This document shows positions 32,165 to 39,986 of a stretch of DNA of 64,000 nucleotides, piece by piece. The number at the start of each line of letters is the position of its first letter. Position 1 is the first letter of the stretch. Origin of the DNA: a virus; IMG/VR virus record IMGVR_UViG_3300007512_000001, positions 1 through 64,000 of that record; one strand, 5' to 3'. The position numbers were made by a program, and so were the translations under genes. Below the pieces are notes generated by a model. It had not been told where the DNA came from. It did not search any database and saw only the letters and a list, made by a program, of their open reading frames with translations.

Positions 32165-32344
32165 ATGTCTACTAAAAGACAAAAAAGACAAAAGCAATTA
32201 GCAGAATTAAGCATTGTATGGGGAAGGTTAGCAGACACACAAGCCTTGCTCATAGAGCTGCAACAAAATGAGATAAAATCTCTAGAAAGCCTTGTACAAG
32301 TTTTAACAGGACACGACGAAGACGAGGAAGTCACAATACACTAA
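32165..32344 (+). CDS. Small helical protein, 59 aa
   Basis: ATG 32165 with GGAG upstream. A basic N-terminus (KRQKRQKQLAEL) runs into a long amphipathic helix (LADTQALLIELQQNEIKSLESLVQVL) and an acidic tail (DEDEE). Likely a small coiled-coil protein. Function unknown. Confidence 0.65.
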   Translation: MSTKRQKRQKQLAELSIVWGRLADTQALLIELQQNEIKSLESLVQVLTGHDEDEEVTIH

Positions 32345-32358
32345 GTAGAAACCACACA

Positions 32359-32386
32359 GATTGCCCGGGATTAATCCCGGGCAATC
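32359..32386. repeat. 28-base perfect GC-rich palindrome
   Basis: GATTGCCCGGGATT and its complement after the 32165 gene. No T-run follows on either strand, so it is not a standard terminator; it may protect the mRNA 3' end or bind a protein. Confidence 0.75.
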
Positions 32387-32405
32387 AAAAAGTTAGTAAA
32401 AAAGG

Positions 32406-32434
32406 TTGACAAATAATGGTAGTGAGTATATCAT
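32406..32434 (+). promoter_or_regulatory. Sigma70 promoter of the HTH gene
   Basis: TTGACA (32406-32411), 17-base spacer, TATCAT (32429-32434). The transcript has a leader of about 90 bases. Confidence 0.75.
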
Positions 32435-32453
32435 TATATATAGTTGTAAAGAA

Positions 32454-32516
32454 TTTCGCGATATCGCGAAAGAGGTTGGCAGACCTTTTCTGCTATAGTA
32501 AATAGGGCTCGAGCCC
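32454..32516 (+). promoter_or_regulatory. Leader with three hairpins before the HTH gene
   Basis: Three elements in order: an 18-base palindrome TTTCGCGA/TATCGCGAAA (32454-32471), a GCAGA-CCTTT-TCTGC stem (about 32479-32494), and the 12-base palindrome GGGCTCGAGCCC (32505-32516) close to the start codon. They could be operators for the encoded HTH protein or RNA control elements. Confidence 0.6.
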
Positions 32517-32530
32517 AAGGAAAATGTAAA

Positions 32531-32776
32531 ATGAGCAATACTGATAAAGTACTAAACGCACTTCAAGAAGGACAGGAACTTTCAGCGGCGCAGATCTCTG
32601 CTCGTTGGGGAGTTGGTAACCCGGGTGCGACCATTCAGAATCTTCGATTCAAAGGTCACTCGATTTACTTGAATGCACACACCGACACAAAAGGTCGTGT
32701 TGTCAACAAGTATCGCATGGGTACTCCTTCTCGCGCAGTTGTAGCCGCTGGTTACCGCGCACTTGCTGGTCAGTAA
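32531..32776 (+). CDS. Helix-turn-helix (winged helix-like) protein, 81 aa
   Basis: The pattern KVLNALQEGQELSAAQISARWGVGNPGATIQNLRFKGHSIY fits a winged helix: a first helix, a turn with SAAQISARWGV, a recognition helix GATIQNLRF, and a wing before VNKYRMG. I recall similar small HTH proteins in marine phages. It may regulate its own hairpin-rich leader or the neighbouring operons. It is followed by a GC-rich hairpin (32801). Confidence 0.72.
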   Translation: MSNTDKVLNALQEGQELSAAQISARWGVGNPGATIQNLRFKGHSIYLNAHTDTKGRVVNKYRMGTPSRAVVAAGYRALAGQ

Positions 32777-32800
32777 TCATTACTAACCACACAGGACACA

Positions 32801-32817
32801 GGGGGGCGCTGCCCCCC
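32801..32817 (+). terminator. GC-rich hairpin, probable terminator
   Basis: GGGGGGC (32801-32807) pairs with GCCCCCC (32811-32817) around a 3-base loop; only TT follows. Position after the HTH stop supports termination, though the short T-run makes it weak. Confidence 0.6.
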
Positions 32818-32904
32818 TTACTCCTGAACTGATGTTGGCTTAGACCGAAGACATCATGTAAACAAAGTTGTAAACAAAATCATCATTCCACAGGAGAAAA
32901 AAAG

Positions 32905-33019
32905 ATGGCATACAATTCTAAACTGTTTCCAAGATACATCCTAAGGATCCCCTTTATAAAGAAACGCAGCCAGGCACCGGTAAAGCACCCGGATGGTTGA
33001 TGACCGTTATCGATTATTA
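32905..33019 (+). pseudogene. Possible frameshifted small gene
   Basis: ATG 32905 with AGGAG upstream opens a 31-codon frame (MAYNSKLFPRYILRIP) ending at TGA 33000. A second frame over the same DNA, ending at TAA 33019, reads KDPLYKETQPGTGKAPGWLMTV, which looks more protein-like. One inserted or lost base near 32940 would join them. This is tentative; it may instead be a genuine 31-residue peptide. Confidence 0.35.
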
Positions 33020-33032
33020 AGGAGACAGTATC

Positions 33033-34253
33033 ATGTATCCAGACAAAGATCCGAAAGAGATTTTCGGCGAAGACCTACTTCAGGTCTTCGGACCGAAGAC
33101 AAAGCGTAAGCATATCAGCAAACTTACTACTTCTGAAAGAATTGAACTTTGTAGTAAAGTACCTGAATATGTAGACACAAGCGGATTAGGCGATGATCCA
33201 TCCCTATTTCAAATTGCCAATCAAATTCTAACAGTACTGAAGAACTCACAGGCATTGCTTGGTATTGATTTAGATTGGTTAACCTCTAATGACTTAATAG
33301 AAAAAGGATTAAAAAGGCATCCTGATGCCTTTAAGCCAGTCATAAAAGTAGTAAAGAATAACCAAGTTCAACGCGGTATACAACTACGCCATTTGCTATT
33401 AGATATTCTTTTTGTATTTGACCCCAAATGGGTCCTTATGGGAACCGCGCGGTATAGTAAAAAAGAAGATCTATTTTATCTTAATGATGCACAACATCGT
33501 TATCTGTCATGCGTGATATTAGGCGTTCGTGACATTCCTTTAGAGTACGAAGAGAGTGAGCGCCGTAGTGTTGATGTATGGCAATATGCCGCAGTTAATC
33601 TAAACAGCCTTGTGGCTAGCCATTACGATAGATACCGCAACATGGTACAAGCAGTTAAATCTTTAATAGAAGAAGGCGCAAAGGATGAGGTACAGGCTTT
33701 AGAAGATACTAAACCAGCGTACACAACTGCTTGGAACATCTATAACATTTTAAAGCGTGTACAGGCTAAGATGATAGAGAAAGGTGGAGAAAAAGCAAAA
33801 TCAAAAGAGTGTACAGGTGTGTTCAATATGTCACGTCACTATGATGATTATGGCCAGGAAATATTTGAACGTGCTGTAAGAATCCACGTTGGCGCCCTTA
33901 GCAGTAGTCCTATTGCTAGTCCTAATATTTGGGGCATTTGTGAGTTTATTAAGAATCAAGAAGGACTTGATTTAGACATCTATCAAATAGACTATGAAAT
34001 AGGGCAAGCCATTAACCATAAGTACCTTCCTAGTAGGAATGGTTTGCACCTTGATGCCAAACGTGCCAAAAAGGAGGGAGTTGGAGAAGAACTAAACATT
34101 CCAGAGCCCTCTATTATTGCAGGCGCATTGCATAAGTTGATAAAAACTACTGCACCGCATGTTAAATGGAAGCCGATTACATTTAACAACAAGGTAATTG
34201 CCGACAAGTACCTTAAAGACTTTCGCGTAATGCCCTTACAAAAGGCGGCCTAA
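33033..34253 (+). CDS. ParB-like domain protein, 406 aa
   Basis: Shine-Dalgarno AAGGAG upstream. The central FYLNDAQHRYLSCVILGVRDIPLEY resembles the ParB N-terminal/DGQHR-type motif (D-x-Q/H-H-R followed by a Gly strand). The flanking regions, including YDRYRNMVQAVKSLIEEG and the basic C-terminus, are helical. It could bind DNA or act as a nucleotide-dependent switch. Followed two bases later by an HNH nuclease gene, which suggests joint action. Function uncertain. Confidence 0.62.
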   Translation: MYPDKDPKEIFGEDLLQVFGPKTKRKHISKLTTSERIELCSKVPEYVDTSGLGDDPSLFQIANQILTVLKNSQALLGIDLDWLTSNDLIEKGLKRHPDAFKPVIKVVKNNQVQRGIQLRHLLLDILFVFDPKWVLMGTARYSKKEDLFYLNDAQHRYLSCVILGVRDIPLEYEESERRSVDVWQYAAVNLNSLVASHYDRYRNMVQAVKSLIEEGAKDEVQALEDTKPAYTTAWNIYNILKRVQAKMIEKGGEKAKSKECTGVFNMSRHYDDYGQEIFERAVRIHVGALSSSPIASPNIWGICEFIKNQEGLDLDIYQIDYEIGQAINHKYLPSRNGLHLDAKRAKKEGVGEELNIPEPSIIAGALHKLIKTTAPHVKWKPITFNNKVIADKYLKDFRVMPLQKAA

Positions 34254-34254
34254 T

Positions 34255-34767
34255 ATGCCTACGTTAAATGAGCAAATACAAAACAGAGTCTTTACTACTC
34301 AGTATGATGATGACACGTATTATACTCAAGACCTTTATGATTACTTAATAGATAATATTAACGATCCCGATATACTTTTCAAGCATAAAATTTTAGGATT
34401 TTATAAACAAAAGTATAAGTGGACTAAAGAAGAAGCATTAGAATTTATTGAGAATAATCTAGAAAAAAGTAGAGGTCATTACGTAATTGACGAATGGTTT
34501 TCATATGATTGGGGCAGTGGATTGAATTCCATTACCAAGGACAAAATGTACAGTCCCCAATTGGATCATATTATACCCAAAGCAGAAGGAGGCACAGACC
34601 ATCCTAGTAATATGCGTATAAGGGCTGCCAGGCTAAATCAAAATAAAGGAGACACTAATACAGATATAGAATTTGTTGCTAGTATTCTGGATATGATATC
34701 TGATTTAGAGAACCCCGAAAAATATGCTGAGCATATTATTCAAGCAATTAATGAAAAACTAGGCTAG
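34255..34767 (+). CDS. HNH endonuclease, 170 aa
   Basis: The C-terminal half has a compact HNH motif: LDHIIPKAEGGTDHPSNMRIRAARLNQNKGD, with metal His, Asn and the final Asn/Lys region. The N-terminal 85 residues are acidic and helical. It may be a homing nuclease or a defence-related nuclease partnered with the ParB-like protein directly upstream. Ends before a strong terminator. Confidence 0.82.
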   Translation: MPTLNEQIQNRVFTTQYDDDTYYTQDLYDYLIDNINDPDILFKHKILGFYKQKYKWTKEEALEFIENNLEKSRGHYVIDEWFSYDWGSGLNSITKDKMYSPQLDHIIPKAEGGTDHPSNMRIRAARLNQNKGDTNTDIEFVASILDMISDLENPEKYAEHIIQAINEKLG

Positions 34768-34771
34768 GAAG

Positions 34772-34794
34772 AAGGGGCGAATCGCCCCTTTTTC
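34772..34794 (+). terminator. Rho-independent terminator
   Basis: AAGGGGCG (34772-34779) pairs with CGCCCCTT (34783-34790), loop AAT, followed by a T-rich run. It ends the ParB-like/HNH transcript. Confidence 0.9.
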
Positions 34795-34810
34795 TTTCTT
34801 TTTAAAAAAA

Positions 34811-34866
34811 CCCTTATTTTTCAAGCATTTACGTTATCTAAAAAGCCCTTATTTTTCAAGCACTTA
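34811..34866. repeat. Two 21-base direct repeats
   Basis: CCCTTATTTTTCAAGCATTTA (34811-34831) recurs with one mismatch at 34846-34866. The core TCAAGCACTTA is found again at 36521-36531 and, altered, at 29014-29024, always upstream of a promoter. Likely binding sites for a common regulator. Confidence 0.7.
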
Positions 34867-34880
34867 GGTGTTCAAAATAT

Positions 34881-34909
34881 TAGACTTTTGCACCAAAATA
34901 CGATATAAT
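34881..34909 (+). promoter_or_regulatory. Shared promoter cassette, copy B
   Basis: TAGACT (34881-34886), 17-base spacer, TATAAT (34904-34909). The following ATATGTATAGGCTAAAGAAA closely matches the leader after cassette A. Confidence 0.72.
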
Positions 34910-34946
34910 ATATGTATAGGCTAAAGAAATAAGGTAACCCAAGTAC

Positions 34947-35309
34947 ATGAAAAACACCCGTGAAATGAATGACCGAATCTATGAATATTGCGATTTGGTC
35001 CAGAGACTGCAAGATGAGTATTTTGAGCGCATGAAATTTACTCATTCTCCGTCAGACTACATCACTGTCAATTTTGGTAATCGCTATGCGAAGGTTATCA
35101 AAGTCAGTCGCGATTACGACGACAACGGCAATGAAGTGTTGCGTGACCGAAGCCAGTCTGTCCACAGTTTTGTTGATATGAACAACGGCGACATTCTTAA
35201 GGGCTCGTGGAAAGCGCCTGTCAAGAACGGAGTTCGTGGCAACATCTTCAGCGATGACTGTGGTGAGAGTGTCATCACCGAGCATGGTTGCGTATACCTC
35301 AGACGATAA
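34947..35309 (+). CDS. Conserved phage hypothetical protein, 120 aa
   Basis: The block VHSFVDMNNGDILKGSWKAPVKNGVRGNIF is one I recall from many unrelated phages, with no known function. The leader ends in CCCAAGTAC directly before ATG; the same words precede the next gene. It is probably co-transcribed with the MoxR-like gene. Confidence 0.75.
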   Translation: MKNTREMNDRIYEYCDLVQRLQDEYFERMKFTHSPSDYITVNFGNRYAKVIKVSRDYDDNGNEVLRDRSQSVHSFVDMNNGDILKGSWKAPVKNGVRGNIFSDDCGESVITEHGCVYLRR

Positions 35310-35329
35310 CTCAAGGAGACCCAAGTACA

Positions 35330-36454
35330 ATGAGCAAAAATCAAACAAGCGAAGTTCGCACTAATACCCTGAAGGAGGCCAAGAAGGCGATTCGTCGCGC
35401 GATGCTTCGTAAGCGACCCGTATTCCTTTGGGGACCTCCCGGAGTTGGCAAGTCTGATCTCGTGAGTCAGTTGGCCGATGACGTCAATGGTCTCATGTTG
35501 GACCTGCGTATGGCTCTTATGGAGCCTACTGATCTCCGTGGTATTCCTTACTACAACCAGACAGAAAACAATATGTCATGGGCTCAGCCAGTTGATCTTC
35601 CTTCAGAAGAATTGGCTAGCCAGTATGATGTCGTCGTCCTGTTTTTGGACGAGATGAACTCTGCTCCCATGGCTACTCAGGCGGCCGCTTACCAGTTGGT
35701 GCTTAACCGCAGAATTGGTACTTACAACCTGCCCGATAATGTCGTTATTGTGGCGGCTGGTAACCGCGAGACTGACCGTGGTGTCACTTATCGTATGCCA
35801 GCACCGTTGGCTAATCGCTTCGTTCATGTTGAAGTGGCGGCTGATTTTGAGACCTGGCAGGATTGGGCGATCGAAAATCAAATACATCGTGACGTTCTTG
35901 GTTACCTTACATTCGCCAAAAACGACCTTTATAACTTTGATCCGGGCTCAAATGAGCGGTCCTTTGCTACTCCCAGATCCTGGGTGTTCGTGAGTGAATT
36001 GCTTCAGGATGAAGATGGCGATCCTGAAATGACTGAAAGCGAAGTTTCGGATCTCGTTGCCGGTACTGTAGGCGAAGGTATGGCGATCAAGTTCAACGCC
36101 CATCGTAAACATTCTGGCAAATTGCCTAACCCAACCGACATTTTGGAAGGGAAGGTGAAAAGCCTTACGGTAAAGGAAGTGTCAGCGATGTACTCACTGA
36201 CGATTGCCATGTGCTACGAGTTGCGTGATGCTTTTAAGAAGTCAAAGAAAGCCAATCCGGGCAAAGAGTGGCATGAAATGTGCGATAACTTCTTCCGCTT
36301 TATGATGGATAACTTCCTTACAGAAGTTACGGTAATGGGTGCTAAGATGGCGCTCACTAACTATAACCTCCCGCTAGTGCCGGGCAAACTCAAGTCGTTC
36401 GACGAGTTTCATAAACGCTTCGGCAAGTATGTGATCTCAGCGATGGAGGGCTGA
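35330..36454 (+). CDS. MoxR-type AAA+ ATPase
   Basis: A 374-residue protein. ATG 35330 follows AAGGAGACCCAAGTACA; earlier in-frame codons overlap the preceding gene. Walker A is GPPGVGKS at residues 35-42, Walker B is VVLFLDEMNSA, sensor 1 is VIVAAGNRET and sensor 2/arginine finger lies in MPAPLANRFVH. LMEPTDLRGIP fits the MoxR pore segment. MoxR ATPases work with VWA proteins as chaperones or to insert metals or open complexes; a VWA gene follows directly. Visible GC is higher than in the 40-64 kb region. Confidence 0.87.
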   Translation: MSKNQTSEVRTNTLKEAKKAIRRAMLRKRPVFLWGPPGVGKSDLVSQLADDVNGLMLDLRMALMEPTDLRGIPYYNQTENNMSWAQPVDLPSEELASQYDVVVLFLDEMNSAPMATQAAAYQLVLNRRIGTYNLPDNVVIVAAGNRETDRGVTYRMPAPLANRFVHVEVAADFETWQDWAIENQIHRDVLGYLTFAKNDLYNFDPGSNERSFATPRSWVFVSELLQDEDGDPEMTESEVSDLVAGTVGEGMAIKFNAHRKHSGKLPNPTDILEGKVKSLTVKEVSAMYSLTIAMCYELRDAFKKSKKANPGKEWHEMCDNFFRFMMDNFLTEVTVMGAKMALTNYNLPLVPGKLKSFDEFHKRFGKYVISAMEG

Positions 36455-36469
36455 CAGAGTACTTGGGAA

Positions 36470-36509
36470 CCCCCTGGAGCCAGCGCAATGCTGGAATAAC
36501 TCCAGGGGG
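36470..36509 (+). terminator. Long hairpin after the MoxR gene
   Basis: CCCCCTGGAG (36470-36479) pairs with CTCCAGGGGG (36500-36509), with a second stem CCAGC/GCTGG inside. No T-run follows, so it may terminate weakly or protect the mRNA 3' end. The shared promoter cassette begins 5 bases later. Confidence 0.6.
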
Positions 36510-36514
36510 ACTCA

Positions 36515-36574
36515 TTTAAATCAAGCACTTAGAGCACCATTTTTCGTGACAAATCGCCCGAAAAATGCTAAAAT
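36515..36574 (+). promoter_or_regulatory. Shared promoter cassette, copy C
   Basis: A 60-base block aligned without gaps to 29008-29067; it ends in GTGACA (36546-36551), a 17-base spacer and TAAAAT (36569-36574). It drives the VWA gene separately from the MoxR gene. Confidence 0.75.
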
Positions 36575-36607
36575 ATTAGTATAGAAAGTAAAAACTCGAG
36601 TACAAAA

Positions 36608-37906
36608 ATGTCCGATAATTCTACTACCGCTGACAAAAAACTGAAGAATAATCCCAACCTTAAGGTCGGGTTTGAAACAGATCCGGATCTAGACAAAGAG
36701 ATTCGCGAAGCCCTTACTACAGCAAGAATTGGCTTGTTGCTCAAAGAACCGTTTTTTGGTAATTTGGCTACTCGCTTAACCCTTGTAAACGCTGACGCAT
36801 GGTGTCCTACTGCCGCCACAGATGGCCGCAGGTTCTACTACAATACTGAATTCTGCAAAATGCTGTCATCTAAAAATATGGAATTTCTGTTTGGACACGA
36901 AGTTCTTCATGTTGTATACGATCACATTGGTCGTAGAAACGACCGAGATCCGCAGTTGTCAAACATCGCCGCAGATTATTGCGTTAATGGTGATTTGATC
37001 AGATACAGAATCGGTGAGCCGATTGACGTAGTTCCTATCGTATACGACCGAAAATACGATGATTGGTCATATGAAGAAGTATATGACGATCTGTATGAGA
37101 ACGCTGAAAAGATCGATATTGACGATCTATTAAATCGTGTACTGGATGACCATCTTGATCAGGATGGAGATAGCGAAGACGGATCTGGTGATTCCGAAGA
37201 TGGTAATGAAAGCGGCAAGCGTCCGGTACTTTCGGAAAAGGAAAGAAAAGAAATCCGTGATGAGATGAAAGAAGCAATCATGTCAGCGGCTCAGACTGCT
37301 GGTGCTGGTAATGTGCCGGCAGGCGTCAAACGTATGCTCAGGGAACTCACAGAGCCTAAGATGAATTGGCGAGATCTGTTGGACGTCCAAATTAAGAGCA
37401 CTATTAAAAGCGACTTTTCCTGGATGAAACCCAATCGAAAGGCCTGGCATACTGGCGTGATGTTGCCTGGTATGATGCCTGATGATACGATCGATATTGT
37501 AATAGGTATCGACGTAAGCGGCAGTATCAGTGAAGATATGGTTCGAGACTTCTTGTCAGAAATCAAAGGCATTATGGATGCCTACACTACATTCAATATC
37601 AAGGTGTTTTGCTTTGATACTGACATATACAGCGTCAAAGATTTCACTGCTGACAATCTCTTCGAAATAAACGAGTATGAAATTGTTGGCGGTGGCGGTA
37701 CAAGTTTTGAAGCAGTATATGAATACCTAAAGGAAAACGCAATCGAACCTAAGAAACTTGTTATGTTCACGGATGGTTATCCGTGGGGTTCTTGGGGCGA
37801 TGAACAGTATTGTGACGTATGCTGGATTATTCATACTCACAATTTAGAGGGAGCACCGACACCACCGTTTGGTGCTCATGCATACTATGAAACATCTTAC
37901 AGTTAA
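36608..37906 (+). CDS. VWA protein with metallopeptidase-like N-terminus
   Basis: A 432-residue protein. Residues 30-130 resemble the DUF2201-type putative metallopeptidase, with HExxH in FGHEVLHVVYDHIG. An acidic linker (DQDGDSEDGSGDSEDGNESG) follows at about residues 190-210. The C-terminal VWA domain has the MIDAS motif DVSGSIS, the Thr in GGGGTSFEAV and the Asp in MFTDGYPWG. Such proteins are partners of MoxR ATPases. The pair could act as a metal-dependent remodelling system on a host or phage target; the target is unknown. Confidence 0.85.
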   Translation: MSDNSTTADKKLKNNPNLKVGFETDPDLDKEIREALTTARIGLLLKEPFFGNLATRLTLVNADAWCPTAATDGRRFYYNTEFCKMLSSKNMEFLFGHEVLHVVYDHIGRRNDRDPQLSNIAADYCVNGDLIRYRIGEPIDVVPIVYDRKYDDWSYEEVYDDLYENAEKIDIDDLLNRVLDDHLDQDGDSEDGSGDSEDGNESGKRPVLSEKERKEIRDEMKEAIMSAAQTAGAGNVPAGVKRMLRELTEPKMNWRDLLDVQIKSTIKSDFSWMKPNRKAWHTGVMLPGMMPDDTIDIVIGIDVSGSISEDMVRDFLSEIKGIMDAYTTFNIKVFCFDTDIYSVKDFTADNLFEINEYEIVGGGGTSFEAVYEYLKENAIEPKKLVMFTDGYPWGSWGDEQYCDVCWIIHTHNLEGAPTPPFGAHAYYETSYS

Positions 37907-37916
37907 GGAGATAGGA

Positions 37917-39986
37917 ATGAAGATAATAAAGGTGGTCGCTCTAATGGCTTTGGTAATTGGTTACCATAGTACAGCAGATGCATTAGAGGGACCGTATAGT
38001 TTCAAAGCAGGTCACGGAACCGTCCCGTGGCTTGAGCACTTTGCGGATAGCGGGAATGCCGTTGCAAGAGATTGGAACGGTGATGGAAAAACTGATGTGA
38101 TGGTTTTTCCAGCGGCCCATGGCGTTTACTGTAATCAAGGCTGTCCGATGGGCTGGACTAAGAGTGTTCCACCTTTTGTGTTTCTCAGTAATCCAGACGG
38201 ATCTTATAGTCCGACGAGAGCCGGGGGTGTTCCCTCTGCTTCGACAGTAAGCGAATGGACTGGAAATTATTTTGCCCAAGGGCCTATTGCGCTAGGAAAT
38301 GGTTGGGGTGGAGACCTACGTCCTGCTTTAATCTATAACGGCATTAATGCGGCCCCTGGCCCTAGTTTTCATTGGCACGGTTCAGCAATAGGAGATGTCA
38401 ATAAAGACGGGCGTTTAGATATTGTTGGCTTCTCTGGTGGTACGGTGGTTTATCTTGGCTTCAATCCTGGCGCAAGAGGAATGAACGTAAACGGGGAGAT
38501 CAGTGACCTCGGACAAATAAGGATGATGAACCAGGCTTTTGCAGGAACACTTATGGATCTGGACGGTGACGGGTATCCTGAACTTATTTCCGGAGATATG
38601 GACTCTCGTTCCTCGGGAGGCTACATGGATGATCACTCAACTATTGCGTTGGATGGTGTGTCAGCAAGGCGTGGCGCTATTAACGTGTATAAGAACAATG
38701 GGGGTAAATCATTCTCATTGATGCAAATATATCCAGATACGATTCCCGGCGTAGCAGGACTGAGGGCCGTCTATAACAACGGCCGCGACATCATTGTGCA
38801 TGACGAATGCGGTGACGTATGTGCCACAAATAGTTGGATTCGTGTTTTTGCTACAGGCCCAGGCGGTGTGAGTTTAAAACAGCAATTTGGTCTAAATGGT
38901 GTTGTCCCACACACAAAGGGCCAAGCGCCGATGCTGGTTGACCTAAACGGCGACGGTAGAAACGACCTTTTTATTAACCATTTTTTTAATTATGGAGGCA
39001 ATGTTGGTTCACAACACGGAGGGATCTGGTTAAACAACGGAAATGGAACATTCCGACAACTTGGCACTCCTATCTTTGCAAACGTGCCGAAGGCAGGATC
39101 CAAAGGCGCGTTGTTTCCCACTCATGCTAACAACGACGGCCGCATGGATTGGATTATTGTGTATGAAGACGGTTCCTTCGGAACGTTACTTTCTCCTGCA
39201 CCTGCGGCTGTGTCGACATCTAGCGACGACGAGACAGAAGAGCAAGATACTGGCGGCGGGTTTCATCGATTCAGGTTTGCTGAAGTGATGCAAGGCGGGC
39301 CGAATTTTTGGCAGTTAAGTTTTGTGCAGGATCAACTATTAAATATGCAAAATAGTTTTGTAGATAACAGCAAAATCATGTCCTTTAGTGACATTAATAT
39401 GGTTCCTGTGTTTGATTTTAATGGCAATACTGCTCTAACGTTTGGTGCTACTAAAGCAGACGAATATGGTGAGATTGACAATGCCGTCGTGGGTTTGCGT
39501 TACGGAGAAGTTGATGTCGCAATTGGTATGGATAACAGCCTTTTGGGTTGGTCACCTGGACAGAGCCTGATGCATATTAATAATCCTAACACTCGTTATA
39601 TTAATATTAGCCGTAAGAAAAGCATTGGTGAATGGAACTTTAGTGCTAATGCCACTTATGCATTTGGTACAGCAAACGGCAGTTATGGTTACGTCAAAGA
39701 CGTAGAAGACTTTCATGCTATGGGTTTTGGTGCTAACATGTCTTACAAGAAGTTAAAACTTAAAATCGCACAACCACTACGCATTGAGCAAGGTGGATTG
39801 CAATTTTCAGACTTTATTGCAGACATGGAGCCAAATGGCCGGCACATTGATTATACTATGTCATACGAGGAAAAAGTTTCTAAGAACAGTAACTTTGAGT
39901 TGAGCCTTAAGTATACGGACGATGTTAACCATGTGCAAGGCGATAATAACGCTCGTCTAATGGCGGCGGTTAAGGGTATATGGTAA
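37917..39986 (+). CDS. Secreted FG-GAP protein with C-terminal beta-barrel-like domain
   Basis: A 689-residue protein; ATG 37917 follows AAGGAG and starts a clear signal peptide (KIIKVVALMALVIGYHSTADA, cleavage after about residue 22). FG-GAP/VCBS-like calcium motifs occur at about residues 52 (DWNGDGKTD), 160 (DVNKDGRLD), 213 (DLDGDGYPE), 342 (DLNGDGRND) and 403 (HANNDGRMD), forming a probable propeller. An acidic linker leads to residues 450-689, with alternating strands (ALTFGATK, VVGLRYGEVDVAIGM, WNFSANATYAFG) and a final Trp, as in outer-membrane beta-barrels. Export to the outer membrane is inferred. Confidence 0.82.
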   Translation: MKIIKVVALMALVIGYHSTADALEGPYSFKAGHGTVPWLEHFADSGNAVARDWNGDGKTDVMVFPAAHGVYCNQGCPMGWTKSVPPFVFLSNPDGSYSPTRAGGVPSASTVSEWTGNYFAQGPIALGNGWGGDLRPALIYNGINAAPGPSFHWHGSAIGDVNKDGRLDIVGFSGGTVVYLGFNPGARGMNVNGEISDLGQIRMMNQAFAGTLMDLDGDGYPELISGDMDSRSSGGYMDDHSTIALDGVSARRGAINVYKNNGGKSFSLMQIYPDTIPGVAGLRAVYNNGRDIIVHDECGDVCATNSWIRVFATGPGGVSLKQQFGLNGVVPHTKGQAPMLVDLNGDGRNDLFINHFFNYGGNVGSQHGGIWLNNGNGTFRQLGTPIFANVPKAGSKGALFPTHANNDGRMDWIIVYEDGSFGTLLSPAPAAVSTSSDDETEEQDTGGGFHRFRFAEVMQGGPNFWQLSFVQDQLLNMQNSFVDNSKIMSFSDINMVPVFDFNGNTALTFGATKADEYGEIDNAVVGLRYGEVDVAIGMDNSLLGWSPGQSLMHINNPNTRYINISRKKSIGEWNFSANATYAFGTANGSYGYVKDVEDFHAMGFGANMSYKKLKLKIAQPLRIEQGGLQFSDFIADMEPNGRHIDYTMSYEEKVSKNSNFELSLKYTDDVNHVQGDNNARLMAAVKGIW

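Noticed and set aside
32359-32386. Rho-independent terminator
   Set aside because: The palindrome is strong, but neither strand has a T-run after it; kept as a palindrome only.
34811-34866. Phage attachment site
   Set aside because: The direct repeats sit upstream of a promoter, recur at other promoters, and no integrase gene is present.
37869-37916. Upstream start for the FG-GAP protein
   Set aside because: It falls inside the VWA gene; the signal peptide and the AAGGAG site begin at 37917.
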